Positions 1 to 8,778 of a DNA stretch of 64,000 nucleotides are shown piece by piece. The position numbers were made by a program, and so were the translations under genes. Under the pieces are notes generated by a model that saw only the letters and a program-made list of their open reading frames with translations, was not told the DNA's origin and did not search any database. How positions within the stretch are numbered: the stretch's first letter is position 1; each line of letters opens with the position of its first letter. Origin of the DNA: an uncultured Aquimarina sp. (GTDB taxonomy: Bacteria; Bacteroidota; Bacteroidia; Flavobacteriales; Flavobacteriaceae); the NCBI GenBank assembly GCA_947500505.1, contig CANMSL010000002.1, positions 496,001 to 560,000 on the forward strand, in the 5' to 3' direction.

Positions 1-563
1 TAAAAGCCAATCTCAGCGTCGTTAGTTTTAACTTTTGGAAAAAACCTGGCTTTAATCTCCGTACCTTTTAACACTCCCAGACTAGCCTGTAAAAATGCAG
101 TAGGTACAAAATTGATATTAGACCCTCCTAATCCGGTAGGCAATTCGAATTCAGCATCTTGTGGTATTGGACTCCCAGGAATCGTACTTTCTCCTTCTAC
201 GACCACAATAATATTTTCGATATCTCCAAATGCAGTAGCTACAGGTCGTGCAACACCAGGATCATCACGAAAATCCAAATTTTCGTAGTTAGCAGGATCT
301 AAGACGAATGACTTATTATCATCACCTACAAAGGCTGCATTAACGATCAATGAAATTTCGAAACCAAAACGTTTTTTTGCCTTTGCTCCATTAAACCATC
401 CGTGATTCATACTATACATTAAACCATCTGAAGCAGGATTTAAATAATCCGATGTAAAACGCTGAGCGTCATTAATACCGGCAGCTAATAAATCATCAAT
501 ATTTTGTTGTGCCGAACTGATTAAAAAAGATAAAAAGCAAAAGAGTAGTGTAATTTTTTTCAT
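1..563 (-). CDS. DUF6588-like secreted protein, C-terminus beyond window
   Basis: Read on the minus strand from the ATG at 561-563; the frame stays open to the left window edge (187 codons seen). The N-terminus MKKITLLFCFLSFLISSAQQ is a typical Sec signal peptide. The following YLNP...GLMYSMNHGWFNGAKA...RFGFEI pattern matches Bacteroidota DUF6588 proteins, thought to be outer-membrane or surface proteins of unknown role. It is divergent from the pseudopilin gene that follows, so it is probably unrelated to that operon. The family call is from memory of the pattern. Confidence 0.7.
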   Translation of the reverse strand, partial: MKKITLLFCFLSFLISSAQQNIDDLLAAGINDAQRFTSDYLNPASDGLMYSMNHGWFNGAKAKKRFGFEISLIVNAAFVGDDNKSFVLDPANYENLDFRDDPGVARPVATAFGDIENIIVVVEGESTIPGSPIPQDAEFELPTGLGGSNINFVPTAFLQASLGVLKGTEIKARFFPKVKTNDAEIGF

Positions 564-877
564 AATATTTTGGGATTTTAATGGATTGTTTGATCACTAA
601 AATACTAAAAATTCCCAATGTTTCTTTCGCGCAAAACAGAATTAAACAATATATGCCTTCCTGAGAAGAATAATTATTTATCATAAATAAGTCATAAAAG
701 TAATACAGGCTTAATTTTTCATTTTTAAAATACTGAAAATCAAATTATAGAACATAAATTATTATTTTATCAATTTTTGAAGGTAACAAAACCTTTGTTT
801 ATGACACTATTATATGAGTTCTATATCTACTTGATTAATATTATGAATATCAGAACCATAAGTAAATCAAAAAAGTA

Positions 878-885
878 TATTTTTG
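878..885 (+). promoter_or_regulatory. Bacteroidota -7 promoter box
   Basis: TATTTTTG matches the Bacteroidota consensus TAnnTTTG and lies 37 bases before the ATG of the pseudopilin gene, leaving a leader of about 30 nt. No clear TTTG -33 element is seen upstream. It is the likely promoter of the first secretion block. Confidence 0.45.
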
Positions 886-921
886 CAAACCTAAAAATTA
901 AAGGTCATTTAATCTACGGAT

Positions 922-1329
922 ATGAAATACGAAACATATAAAATTAAAGCATTTAATCTTCAGGAAATGCTTTTGGTTTTGGCAATCATAGGAATATTGC
1001 TATTAATAGCATTACCAAATTTCTTGCCTCTTATTGCTCAAACCAAAGCTCAGGAGGCAAAAATACAGCTAAAGACTATTAGTAATATGCAAACTCAATA
1101 CAGGTATCTCAATTCTAAGTACTCGATTGATTTTGATGAGATAAATTATGAATTGCCTGTGACAGTAAAAAATGGAGGTACTGCAAACTACAGTTATGAA
1201 ATTATTGAAGCCTCTATTTCTAATTTTAAAGCAAGAGCTACAGCAGTAGTTGATTTTGATGGTGATGGAGTGTTTAACGTATGGGAGATTGACCAGAACG
1301 GTAATCCTAAACAAATTACTAAAGACTAA
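922..1329 (+). CDS. gspG: Major pseudopilin, GspG-like
   Basis: A 135-residue type IV pilin-like protein. It has a short basic leader, a prepilin cleavage site between Ala10 and Phe11, the conserved Glu at position +5 (Glu15), and a hydrophobic helix to about residue 34 ending ALPNF. In type II secretion such a protein forms the periplasmic pseudopilus. The C-terminal part contains an EF-hand-like loop, DFDGDGVFNVWE at 111-122, with acidic residues at loop positions 1, 3, 5 and 12. GspG proteins bind calcium near their C-terminus, which supports GspG over other pilins. Its stop overlaps the next start by one base, indicating an operon. Confidence 0.8.
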   Translation: MKYETYKIKAFNLQEMLLVLAIIGILLLIALPNFLPLIAQTKAQEAKIQLKTISNMQTQYRYLNSKYSIDFDEINYELPVTVKNGGTANYSYEIIEASISNFKARATAVVDFDGDGVFNVWEIDQNGNPKQITKD

Positions 1330-1811
1330 TGCTAATTCTGAAAGGACTGATATTGTTTAATCTTGGGTACATTGCTCAGCAAGATCTCAAAAACAGAGAG
1401 GTATACTGGTTTTTGTTTCCCAGTATTTTAGTTCTGTTGGGGTTTAATCATTATAAAAATTCATTACCTATAAACTTTATCAATACCAGTCTTATCAACA
1501 CAATGCTAGTGGTATTAATTATAGCTGTATTGTTTTTGTATTCTTCATTAAGAATAAAAAGACCGTTTTTTAAGGAAGTATTTGGATTAGGTGATGCTTT
1601 GTTTTTTTTGGTATTGGCAATAGCTTTCCCAACTGTTACCTTTACAATCCTTTTTGTCCTCTCTTTAATATTCTCGACAGGAGTTTGGCTAATCTTAAAA
1701 AATAACTCAAGATATACTACAATTCCGTTAGCTGGATATATGTCGCTATTTCTAATATTTATTTTAATTGGTGCCTGGTCCACAAATAGTATAAATCTGT
1801 ATATTTTATAA
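1329..1811 (+). CDS. gspO: Prepilin peptidase, minimal A24 type
   Basis: A 160-residue multi-spanning membrane protein carrying both catalytic aspartates of the A24 prepilin peptidase family: one in QQDLKNREV near the N-terminus and one in FGLGDALFF. It should cut the pseudopilin leaders encoded in this locus at the inner membrane. It lacks the N-terminal methyltransferase half and cysteine motifs of classical PilD/GspO, so it may cut but not N-methylate. Size and layout resemble CpaA/TadV-type peptidases. It overlaps both neighbours by one base (TAATG junctions). Confidence 0.85.
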   Translation: MLILKGLILFNLGYIAQQDLKNREVYWFLFPSILVLLGFNHYKNSLPINFINTSLINTMLVVLIIAVLFLYSSLRIKRPFFKEVFGLGDALFFLVLAIAFPTVTFTILFVLSLIFSTGVWLILKNNSRYTTIPLAGYMSLFLIFILIGAWSTNSINLYIL

Positions 1812-3226
1812 TGAAAACAATTTTTTTTGACATACCGGTTCATCTTAAACAGCTGATCACACCTAATCAGGCTTTTCACTATAGAATAATTCCATTTTCT
1901 AAAGAAAACAATATCGTTTGTTTCAAAACGGATACGGAAAATACGGATCAACTTCAGAAAGAGCTCTCTATTATTCTTAATCAAAAGGTCGAACTTATTC
2001 CGGAGACACAGGAAAATTTACAATCATATCTTACTTTAAATTATAGAAAAACATCTGCTGCTACAAATCAAAAGCTACATTATGAAGATAACTTTTTGCA
2101 AAAGTTAATCAGTACGGCAAAAGACTTTGGGAGTAGTGATATCCATATGGAACCTTATGAAAAATTCTGTAGGGTGCGTTTAAGACTTGATGGAAAGTTA
2201 AAAGAACAGTATACCATAACTATTAAGGAATATCCTCAACTTGTAAATCAAATCAAGATACAATCAGGATTAGATATTTCACAAAAAAGACTGGCTCAGG
2301 ATGGACGTATTACGTTTAAAAACGGTTCTGAAGAATTTGATATCAGGGTATCTACCATGCCTACTTTATATGGAGAAAAAATCGTATTAAGATTATTAAG
2401 TAGGGATACTCAGAATGTTCAGCTTGATGATCTCGGGTTTACAGATAAGGAACTGGAATTATATAGAGAAGCCACTAAAAAACCACAAGGAATTATTCTC
2501 ATATCGGGTCCAACAGGTTCCGGGAAGACCACAACCTTGTACGCTACTCTAAAAGAACTTAATAAAGAGGTTTCCAATATTTTGACTATTGAAGATCCCA
2601 TAGAATATACATTAGAAGGTGTAAATCAGGTACAACTTAGAGAAGACATAGAATTTGATTTTCCTGCGGCGCTTAGAGCATTCTTACGTCAGGATCCGGA
2701 TATTATTATGGTTGGAGAGATCCGAGATGATAAAACGGCGAATATGGCCATAAAAGCAGCATTAACAGGACATTTGGTGTTATCCACCATACATACCAAC
2801 TCTTCCTGGGCTACCATTTCCAGACTTATAGATATGAGAGTGCCTTCTTTTTTATTGGCAAGCACACTGACGATGAGTATTGCACAACGACTGGTTCGCA
2901 AATTATGTGCACACTGCAAAAAAGAGAAAACATCAGAAATAAAGGATTTCCCGCTAGGATTTGACATACCAGAAGAAATAAAGACACATTATATCGCAAC
3001 AGGCTGTAATCATTGCTACCAAACAGGATATTTAGGAAGAAAAGCAATTTATGAGCTACTGCCGATTACGAAAGAATTAGAAACCGCAATCCGTCATAAT
3101 GAATTACAAATTGACGACTATATTGCCACCCAAAATATTGATACGCTAAAAAATAATGCAATACGCCTGGTAAGGGAAGGTGTAACTTCTGTAGAGGAAG
3201 TATATGCATTATTAGCAAATAACTAA
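1811..3226 (+). CDS. gspE: Type II secretion / type IV pilus assembly ATPase GspE
   Basis: A 471-residue cytoplasmic hexameric ATPase that powers pseudopilus assembly. Visible motifs are the Walker A GPTGSGKT at 233-240, the Asp box around EDPIEY (261-266), the Walker B region PDIIMVGEIRD (about 296-306), the His box with STIHTN, and a zinc-binding pair CAHC (366-369) and CNHC (399-402). The tetracysteine insert is typical of GspE and PilB and is absent from retraction ATPases. The N-terminal N1E domain is short. It is translationally coupled to the peptidase gene upstream and lies 4 bases before the secretin gene. Confidence 0.95.
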   Translation: MKTIFFDIPVHLKQLITPNQAFHYRIIPFSKENNIVCFKTDTENTDQLQKELSIILNQKVELIPETQENLQSYLTLNYRKTSAATNQKLHYEDNFLQKLISTAKDFGSSDIHMEPYEKFCRVRLRLDGKLKEQYTITIKEYPQLVNQIKIQSGLDISQKRLAQDGRITFKNGSEEFDIRVSTMPTLYGEKIVLRLLSRDTQNVQLDDLGFTDKELELYREATKKPQGIILISGPTGSGKTTTLYATLKELNKEVSNILTIEDPIEYTLEGVNQVQLREDIEFDFPAALRAFLRQDPDIIMVGEIRDDKTANMAIKAALTGHLVLSTIHTNSSWATISRLIDMRVPSFLLASTLTMSIAQRLVRKLCAHCKKEKTSEIKDFPLGFDIPEEIKTHYIATGCNHCYQTGYLGRKAIYELLPITKELETAIRHNELQIDDYIATQNIDTLKNNAIRLVREGVTSVEEVYALLANN

Positions 3227-3230
3227 TGCT

Positions 3231-5465
3231 ATGAAGAAAAACATACTTTTAATATGTTTCATTTTTAATTTTGGAATACTGTCATATGCACAAGATAATT
3301 TTCAAAATCAATCTCAAGACAATACAAGAATTGCTACACTCGAAAACAAATTACAATTACTAAGTGTAGAAGTACCCGGTCTGGCAGAAAAGGTAAATGT
3401 AAATATTTCAAATACCTCACTTCTTAATTTTTTAAGAGCAGTTTCACAAATACACAAGATCAATATTAATATTTCAGATCAACTCAACTCAGTAAATATC
3501 ATTAATGGTTTTAACGATGTAATTGTACAAGACTTATTAATATTTCTTGCTAAAGAATATCAACTAGACATTCAATTTACCGGAAATATATTATCAATAA
3601 AAAAATATGTTCCACCTGTAGAAACCCCAATCGAAAAAGAACCTGTAATCAACTATGATATAGTTGCTGGTACATTATCTACAGATCTTAGAAACGATCC
3701 ATTACCTAAAGTATTTAGAAAAATAACCGAAATCTCCGGAAAAAACTTACTATTTACTCCAGAATTGAATACTAAAAATCTTACAATGTACCTTAGTAAT
3801 GTACCCATTGAGGTCGCACTACAAAAACTGGCAGAATCTAATGATCTTGATTTCAATAAAACCAGGGATGGTTTTTACGAATTTGAAAGCATAGCAGGTT
3901 TAAATGATGGTTCAATCAGTTCCGGTTCACGATTTAGAAGAAATAGGAATAATTCTAATTATAAAATTGTAGATACACTAAACCGGGTATTATCTGTTGA
4001 TCTAAGAAATTCTTCGGTAGCAGAATTGATAAATAATGTATCTGAAGACCTGAAACTCAATATTTTTACCGCCTCTCCCTTGGAAAATGCAGGTAAAGTT
4101 ACGGTGAAAGCAGAAGCCATAAGTTTTGATGATTTATTAATAAAAATTTTTGAAAGTAATTCTACCGCTGTCACACAAAATGCATCCCCGAATACGCAAA
4201 CCGCCAGAAATAAAAATCAAAATCAACAAGGAAGTTTCCAGAATACCGGAGCAACACGAACTTCAACCAACTTTACTTTCAAAAAAGAAGGAAATGTATA
4301 TTATTTTGGGACTGAAAACCAATTAACCATCAAAAAAATAGAGATGGTACAAATGATGCATCGATCCATCGCTATGCTGGGTGATGCTAACCCGGCAGGA
4401 GGTATAGGCGGTACCAGTTTCGGGAATAATAATTTTGTAACCGGCGGAACTAATTTTTTTGGTAATCAGGGAAGTTCAAATTTTAATCAAAATAGAATCA
4501 ATAACAGAAATCAGGATGGGCTAAACACAAGACTTTCCAGAAATTCTTCCTCCAATAATTCTGATAATAGTCAACCCGGATCTATTTATGATATTTTTCC
4601 TGCTTCTATTATAGAAGGACTGGATATTAAAATAGATACAGAACTTAATAGTTTTGTGGTAAGTGGGTCTGGCACACGAGTGGAAAAATTCAAAAATTTT
4701 ATTACGTACATCGATAAGCCTGTTCCACTAATTCTGATTGAAGTAATGATTCTGGAAGTTAGTAAAAGTGCCACTGTAGAAACTGGCGTTGAGTTTGGAC
4801 TTGGAAAAGAACCAACTACTGCCGAGGGTGTTACATTTCCGAACACCAATATCACACTGGGCTCACAAACTATTAATAGAATTATAGGTGGATTTGATGG
4901 TTTTGGATCATTGAATCTGGGTAATGTCGTCCCTAATTTCTACATGGACATCAAAGCAATGGAGACTAACGGAAATGTAAAAATACTATCCACACCAAAA
5001 TTAAGTACGCTAAACGGCCATAAAGCTTACTTATCCAGCGGACAGACTACATATTATGCGGTTACCAGTCAAAATATTTTTGGTTCGCAAAACCCTCAGA
5101 CCTCAGAAATAGTAAATTACCTGCCAATTGATGCAGAACTGGCTTTAGAATTTAAACCATTTGTATCCGGAGATGGTCAGATCACTCTGGATATTCAGGT
5201 GATACAATCTAATTTTAGCGGAGAGCGTATTGCAGAAGATGCACCGCCAGATATCAATAGTAGACGATTCTCTTCTATTATGAGAATGCAGGCCAATGAC
5301 GTAGCCATTTTAGGTGGCATCGAAGAAAAAGTAAAAAATGATTCTGGGTCAGGAACACCAATACTATCCCGTATACCTATAATTAAATGGCTTTTTAGCA
5401 AAAGAAGAAGAGAAGATTCTAAGAAAAAGCTGAATGTTATTATTAAACCAACCGTGTTTTATTAA
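3231..5465 (+). CDS. gspD: Secretin, GspD-like
   Basis: A 744-residue outer-membrane channel protein. It starts with a signal peptide ending SYAQ, then an N0/STN-like domain (about 45-125), further N-domains, a low-complexity Asn/Ser/Gly-rich stretch (about 395-450), and the secretin core with KILSTPKLSTLNGHKA and the C-terminal VAILGGIEEKV...LSRIPIIKWLF motif. It forms the multimeric outer-membrane gate of the secretion machine. The Asn-rich insert is longer than in proteobacterial GspD and may be a lineage feature. It sits between gspE and the gspL-like gene with minimal spacing. Confidence 0.92.
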   Translation: MKKNILLICFIFNFGILSYAQDNFQNQSQDNTRIATLENKLQLLSVEVPGLAEKVNVNISNTSLLNFLRAVSQIHKININISDQLNSVNIINGFNDVIVQDLLIFLAKEYQLDIQFTGNILSIKKYVPPVETPIEKEPVINYDIVAGTLSTDLRNDPLPKVFRKITEISGKNLLFTPELNTKNLTMYLSNVPIEVALQKLAESNDLDFNKTRDGFYEFESIAGLNDGSISSGSRFRRNRNNSNYKIVDTLNRVLSVDLRNSSVAELINNVSEDLKLNIFTASPLENAGKVTVKAEAISFDDLLIKIFESNSTAVTQNASPNTQTARNKNQNQQGSFQNTGATRTSTNFTFKKEGNVYYFGTENQLTIKKIEMVQMMHRSIAMLGDANPAGGIGGTSFGNNNFVTGGTNFFGNQGSSNFNQNRINNRNQDGLNTRLSRNSSSNNSDNSQPGSIYDIFPASIIEGLDIKIDTELNSFVVSGSGTRVEKFKNFITYIDKPVPLILIEVMILEVSKSATVETGVEFGLGKEPTTAEGVTFPNTNITLGSQTINRIIGGFDGFGSLNLGNVVPNFYMDIKAMETNGNVKILSTPKLSTLNGHKAYLSSGQTTYYAVTSQNIFGSQNPQTSEIVNYLPIDAELALEFKPFVSGDGQITLDIQVIQSNFSGERIAEDAPPDINSRRFSSIMRMQANDVAILGGIEEKVKNDSGSGTPILSRIPIIKWLFSKRRREDSKKKLNVIIKPTVFY

Positions 5466-6670
5466 TGAACATTTCTAAACTGACATATAATTCCATAAAA
5501 AAATCTTTTTTCGCTTTTGAGCACTCAGAAAAAGAAAGCAATCCGATACTTATTGGAATTGAGGTAGAACAAAAAAAGGATGAACTGGATATTGTACAAC
5601 AATTTATTGCAGATCATCCTGATCAGTTATCAAAACATTGTAAAACTTCTGCTAAGGCACATTTGGTTATTACAGACAGTAATATACTGAGCAAAGAAGT
5701 ACATAATATCGGTACAAATCAGGAGATCCTGGCAGAAGCCTATCCCAATCTAGATGTAAACGATTTCTATTATCAAATCCTGAAAACGTCAAGCAAATCT
5801 TTTGTTGCCATTTGTAGGAAACAGTATGTAGACTCGCTCATTTCGACATATAAGAAAGCTACAATTCAGGTTACTAATGTTGACTTGGGAAACCTGAAAG
5901 CTGCTTCGTTAGCACCTTATTTTAAGGATACAAACGTATCTACTCATTCTGCGACGATTGAAATCAATACTAACGAAATCTCTTCCATCAGACCCAATAA
6001 AAATAACGTAGAAGACTACAAAATCGATACCATTAGGATACCTAGCTCATATACACTGCCGTTTGCCTGTATTTTGGACCTGGTAAGTGATCAAACATTG
6101 GTTTCAGGGAATATTGAGGATAAAAATGCACAGTTACAACAAGTATATAAAGAAACTTCTTTTTTTAAGAAGACACTACACTATGGAGTTGGTTTTTTAC
6201 TACTCTCCTTACTAGTCAATTTTTTTGTTTTTAATAATCAATATAAAAAATGGCAAACATTACAGGAAGAAGAGCAAGTCTATACTACGCAAAAAGAAAC
6301 TATTAAAAAGCAACAATCCATAGTAAATACCAAAGAAGCGATCGTACAAAGTATTATTACCACTGGTTTTTCTAAAAGTTCCTATTATATTGATCACATC
6401 ATACAATCACAACCAGAAACCGTAATATTGAGCTCTTTTGCGTATCAGCCCATTGCCAAAACAATACGCAGCAACAAACCTATTGTAATAAAAGAGAACA
6501 TCTTATTAATTACTGGAAACTCTTCAGACAAGGTGGCGTTTACTGCGTGGATCGATACTATAGAAAATATAGATTTTGTGCAAACGACCACAATTAATTA
6601 TGGAGCTGACAAAAAAAAGACAGCAGCATTTGAAATAGCAATTGAACTAGTTCATGACACAGAAAAATAA
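5465..6670 (+). CDS. GspL-like inner-membrane assembly protein
   Basis: A 401-residue protein with about 235 cytoplasmic residues, one membrane helix (about 240-258, GVGFLLLSLLVNFFVF), then a periplasmic coiled coil and a small alpha/beta domain. This order equals a PilM-like cytoplasmic domain joined to a PilN-like membrane/periplasmic part, which is the layout of GspL. It would link the GspE ATPase to the pseudopilus base. Position between secretin and a PilO/GspM-like gene (17-base overlap) supports the call; clear sequence motifs are few. Confidence 0.6.
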   Translation: MNISKLTYNSIKKSFFAFEHSEKESNPILIGIEVEQKKDELDIVQQFIADHPDQLSKHCKTSAKAHLVITDSNILSKEVHNIGTNQEILAEAYPNLDVNDFYYQILKTSSKSFVAICRKQYVDSLISTYKKATIQVTNVDLGNLKAASLAPYFKDTNVSTHSATIEINTNEISSIRPNKNNVEDYKIDTIRIPSSYTLPFACILDLVSDQTLVSGNIEDKNAQLQQVYKETSFFKKTLHYGVGFLLLSLLVNFFVFNNQYKKWQTLQEEEQVYTTQKETIKKQQSIVNTKEAIVQSIITTGFSKSSYYIDHIIQSQPETVILSSFAYQPIAKTIRSNKPIVIKENILLITGNSSDKVAFTAWIDTIENIDFVQTTTINYGADKKKTAAFEIAIELVHDTEK

Positions 6671-7172
6671 AAATATCGCATTGATCATAGGTTTGATCTT
6701 AGTTTTATTTGTAGCCTATCAGTATGGTTTTGCAAAAACGGTGGCTCTTCGTAAAGAAGTAAGCAAACTCCAGGATCAAAAAGAGGCGTATCAGTCGGCT
6801 CCTACGCAATTGGCAGCATTGGCAAATAAAGAAAAACAGTTAGATGAAATTCTTAAAAAGAATAATGTAGAGGGAAATTCTTTACAAAATAATATCCTTA
6901 AAGTCCTGAACACTTTATCTGCAGATTCAGAATTCGCAATAATTGCTTTTGAAGAACCACACAGTTACCTGGATGAATCTTCTCAGAAAACCGCCACTAC
7001 CTATAATTTTACTTTGCAGGGAGATTACACATCTTTAATTAATGTAGTATATGCTTTAGAACAAACATATAGTTTTGGCAATGTAATCCACGTTAGTTTC
7101 GAAAAGAAAAAGAACTTTAGAACCGGAAAAAGTTTTTTGCAGTGCCAGGTTTTGTTACAAAGAATTAGTTAA
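6654..7172 (+). CDS. GspM/PilO-like inner-membrane protein
   Basis: A 172-residue protein with one N-terminal membrane helix (about 8-25), a coiled coil rich in Lys, Glu and Gln (about 30-75), and a small C-terminal alpha/beta domain. This is the usual form of PilO and GspM, which pair with PilN or GspL in the inner-membrane platform. It overlaps the GspL-like gene by 17 bases and is the last gene of the first secretion block. The call rests on architecture and neighbours more than on sequence motifs. Confidence 0.6.
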   Translation: MTQKNKNIALIIGLILVLFVAYQYGFAKTVALRKEVSKLQDQKEAYQSAPTQLAALANKEKQLDEILKKNNVEGNSLQNNILKVLNTLSADSEFAIIAFEEPHSYLDESSQKTATTYNFTLQGDYTSLINVVYALEQTYSFGNVIHVSFEKKKNFRTGKSFLQCQVLLQRIS

Positions 7173-7713
7173 AAACACTTTATTTTAAGCTACAGGGCAG
7201 AATATCTAACTCCTGACAAGGGGCTTCGAGAGCCTCAGCCCTAAAATCTATGACTAAAAATTACGGATTCCAACTTCCAGATTGTACTTTGAGCACTGCC
7301 GAAGGCTGATATCCGATACCAGAAATTGTCTTCTAGCCTGCAAAATCTGGCTTCCGTCTTCAAGCATCCGACTTCCAACTTTAACCCTGAGCGTAATCGA
7401 ATAGTCAACTTTAAGCCCCTTTCAGCCAGGAATTAAAAAAAATTAAAAAAAAACGATTTTCTTGGGTAACATATCCTCTCCTCACGACACTTACTTATAC
7501 CAACAAAAAAGAAATGTTAAGAACAGAAGTGTTACAATATAAAAAAATAAGGGAATTTTCAGCTTAAAAAGTTAAGTATTAGATCGTTAGATTTATCTGT
7601 GTTTAAGAAACTATTAACAATAGTAAAATTCCCCCCTACGGTTATACCATAAAATTCTATATTTGCCGCTTCTTTTTCTGATTTGAAAAAAGAAACCTTA
7701 AATAACAAATTCA
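7173..7713. other. Non-coding gap between secretion block and tail-fibre gene
   Basis: No convincing gene. Bases 7250-7410 hold loosely repeated pyrimidine-rich words such as CTTCCAACTT and CTTCCG, which look like a dispersed non-coding repeat. Two long A-runs follow at 7434-7451. The last 60 bases hold the promoter of the next gene. Confidence 0.5.
7658..7665 (+). promoter_or_regulatory. Bacteroidota -7 promoter box
   Basis: TATATTTG is a perfect match to TAnnTTTG, 49 bases before the ATG at 7714. It probably starts transcription of the tail-fibre-like and RHS genes, separating them from the secretion block upstream. Confidence 0.55.
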
Positions 7714-8766
7714 ATGAAAAAATCAACCTTAGTAACCAGTATTGCCCTAATGCTTGTGACCGTTTCTTTTGCGCAAGTAAATTTAAATTCATCAACTGGA
7801 AGAGTTAAAGATATAAATACAGACTTTTCCTTTAGATTAACGGATAAGCAGTACGATAGAATTTTGTTAGAATCGGGATGGCTATCCGGTATTGGGGATT
7901 ACTTATCCATAAAACATGGAGGAGGCAATACTGAAACTAACACATATGGAATCCGTATTAGCGATGGTGCAGGATTTGATTTTGGAAAAAATAATTTTAG
8001 CACTTCTTTTTTAAAAATTAAGACTAATGGATTTGTTGGTATTGGAACAACAAATCCAACTCAAAAATTTGAGATATACAATTCTAGTGGATTTAATACC
8101 GCTATGGAAAATCAATCCCAAGATCATATATCACTAATTTCTAATGATCCAGGCAATGGAAACTATTTTGGTGGAATTACTTGGAAATCTGGAGGAAGAA
8201 GAAGAGCTTCTATCTCTGCTACTAGAGAACATGTTGATTCTGACTATGTAGGAATTGCATTTTTTACTCAAGGTACAGACGGTCCTGGACCATTTTATGA
8301 GAGCATGAGAATAACGAGATATGGTAATGTAGGTATTGGCACAACCGCTCCAGACGCAAAACTAACCGTAAAAGGAAACATACACACCCAAGAAGTAAAA
8401 GTAGATCTTAATGGAGCTGTGGCTCCTGATTATGTGTTTTTAAAAGATTACAAGCTAAAGTCTATTAATGAAGTGGAAACCTACATTAAAAGTGAAGGAC
8501 ATTTACCCAATATTCCATCGGCAGCAGAAATGGAAGAAAACGGTATAGAGTTAAAGCAAATGAACCTAAAACTTCTGGAAAAAATCGAAGAACTGACATT
8601 GTATAGCATTGCACAGGAAAAAAAACTTACAGCAGCTAACTATAAACTTCTGACATCTGACTCCCGACTGCAAACTTTAGAAAACAAAATCAAGGAATTA
8701 GAAAGTAGAGATGCCAAAATCAAAGCACTTGAAGAAAAACTAGAATTTTTATTAAAGAGAAAATAA
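7714..8766 (+). CDS. Secreted tail-fibre-like protein with C-terminal coiled coil
   Basis: A 350-residue protein with a signal peptide ending VSFAQ. The middle has beta-rich repeats marked by VGIGTTNP-type turns (IGTTNPTQKF, IGTTAPDAKL). The C-terminal third carries the common Bacteroidota module with APDYVFLKDYKLKSI, GHLPNIPSA and MEENGIEL, followed by a coiled coil. That module is often annotated as tail fibre and is perhaps a trimerising or chaperone-like end. The protein is probably exported to the cell surface; its function is unknown. It is a paralogue of the next gene, with the C-terminal halves nearly identical. Confidence 0.7.
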   Translation: MKKSTLVTSIALMLVTVSFAQVNLNSSTGRVKDINTDFSFRLTDKQYDRILLESGWLSGIGDYLSIKHGGGNTETNTYGIRISDGAGFDFGKNNFSTSFLKIKTNGFVGIGTTNPTQKFEIYNSSGFNTAMENQSQDHISLISNDPGNGNYFGGITWKSGGRRRASISATREHVDSDYVGIAFFTQGTDGPGPFYESMRITRYGNVGIGTTAPDAKLTVKGNIHTQEVKVDLNGAVAPDYVFLKDYKLKSINEVETYIKSEGHLPNIPSAAEMEENGIELKQMNLKLLEKIEELTLYSIAQEKKLTAANYKLLTSDSRLQTLENKIKELESRDAKIKALEEKLEFLLKRK

Positions 8767-8778
8767 ACCTATCAACAA

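Noticed and set aside
496..684. A 62-codon minus-strand frame overlapping the start of the DUF6588-like gene
   Set aside because: It lies in another frame of a better-supported gene with a signal peptide and shows no protein-like pattern.
1451..1984. A 177-codon minus-strand frame across the peptidase and gspE genes
   Set aside because: Both plus-strand genes have clear catalytic motifs; the reverse frame has none.
922..7172. A type IV pilus locus rather than type II secretion
   Set aside because: No retraction ATPase is seen and the L-like gene is a PilM/PilN-type fusion as in GspL. The question is not fully closed, since the families are related.
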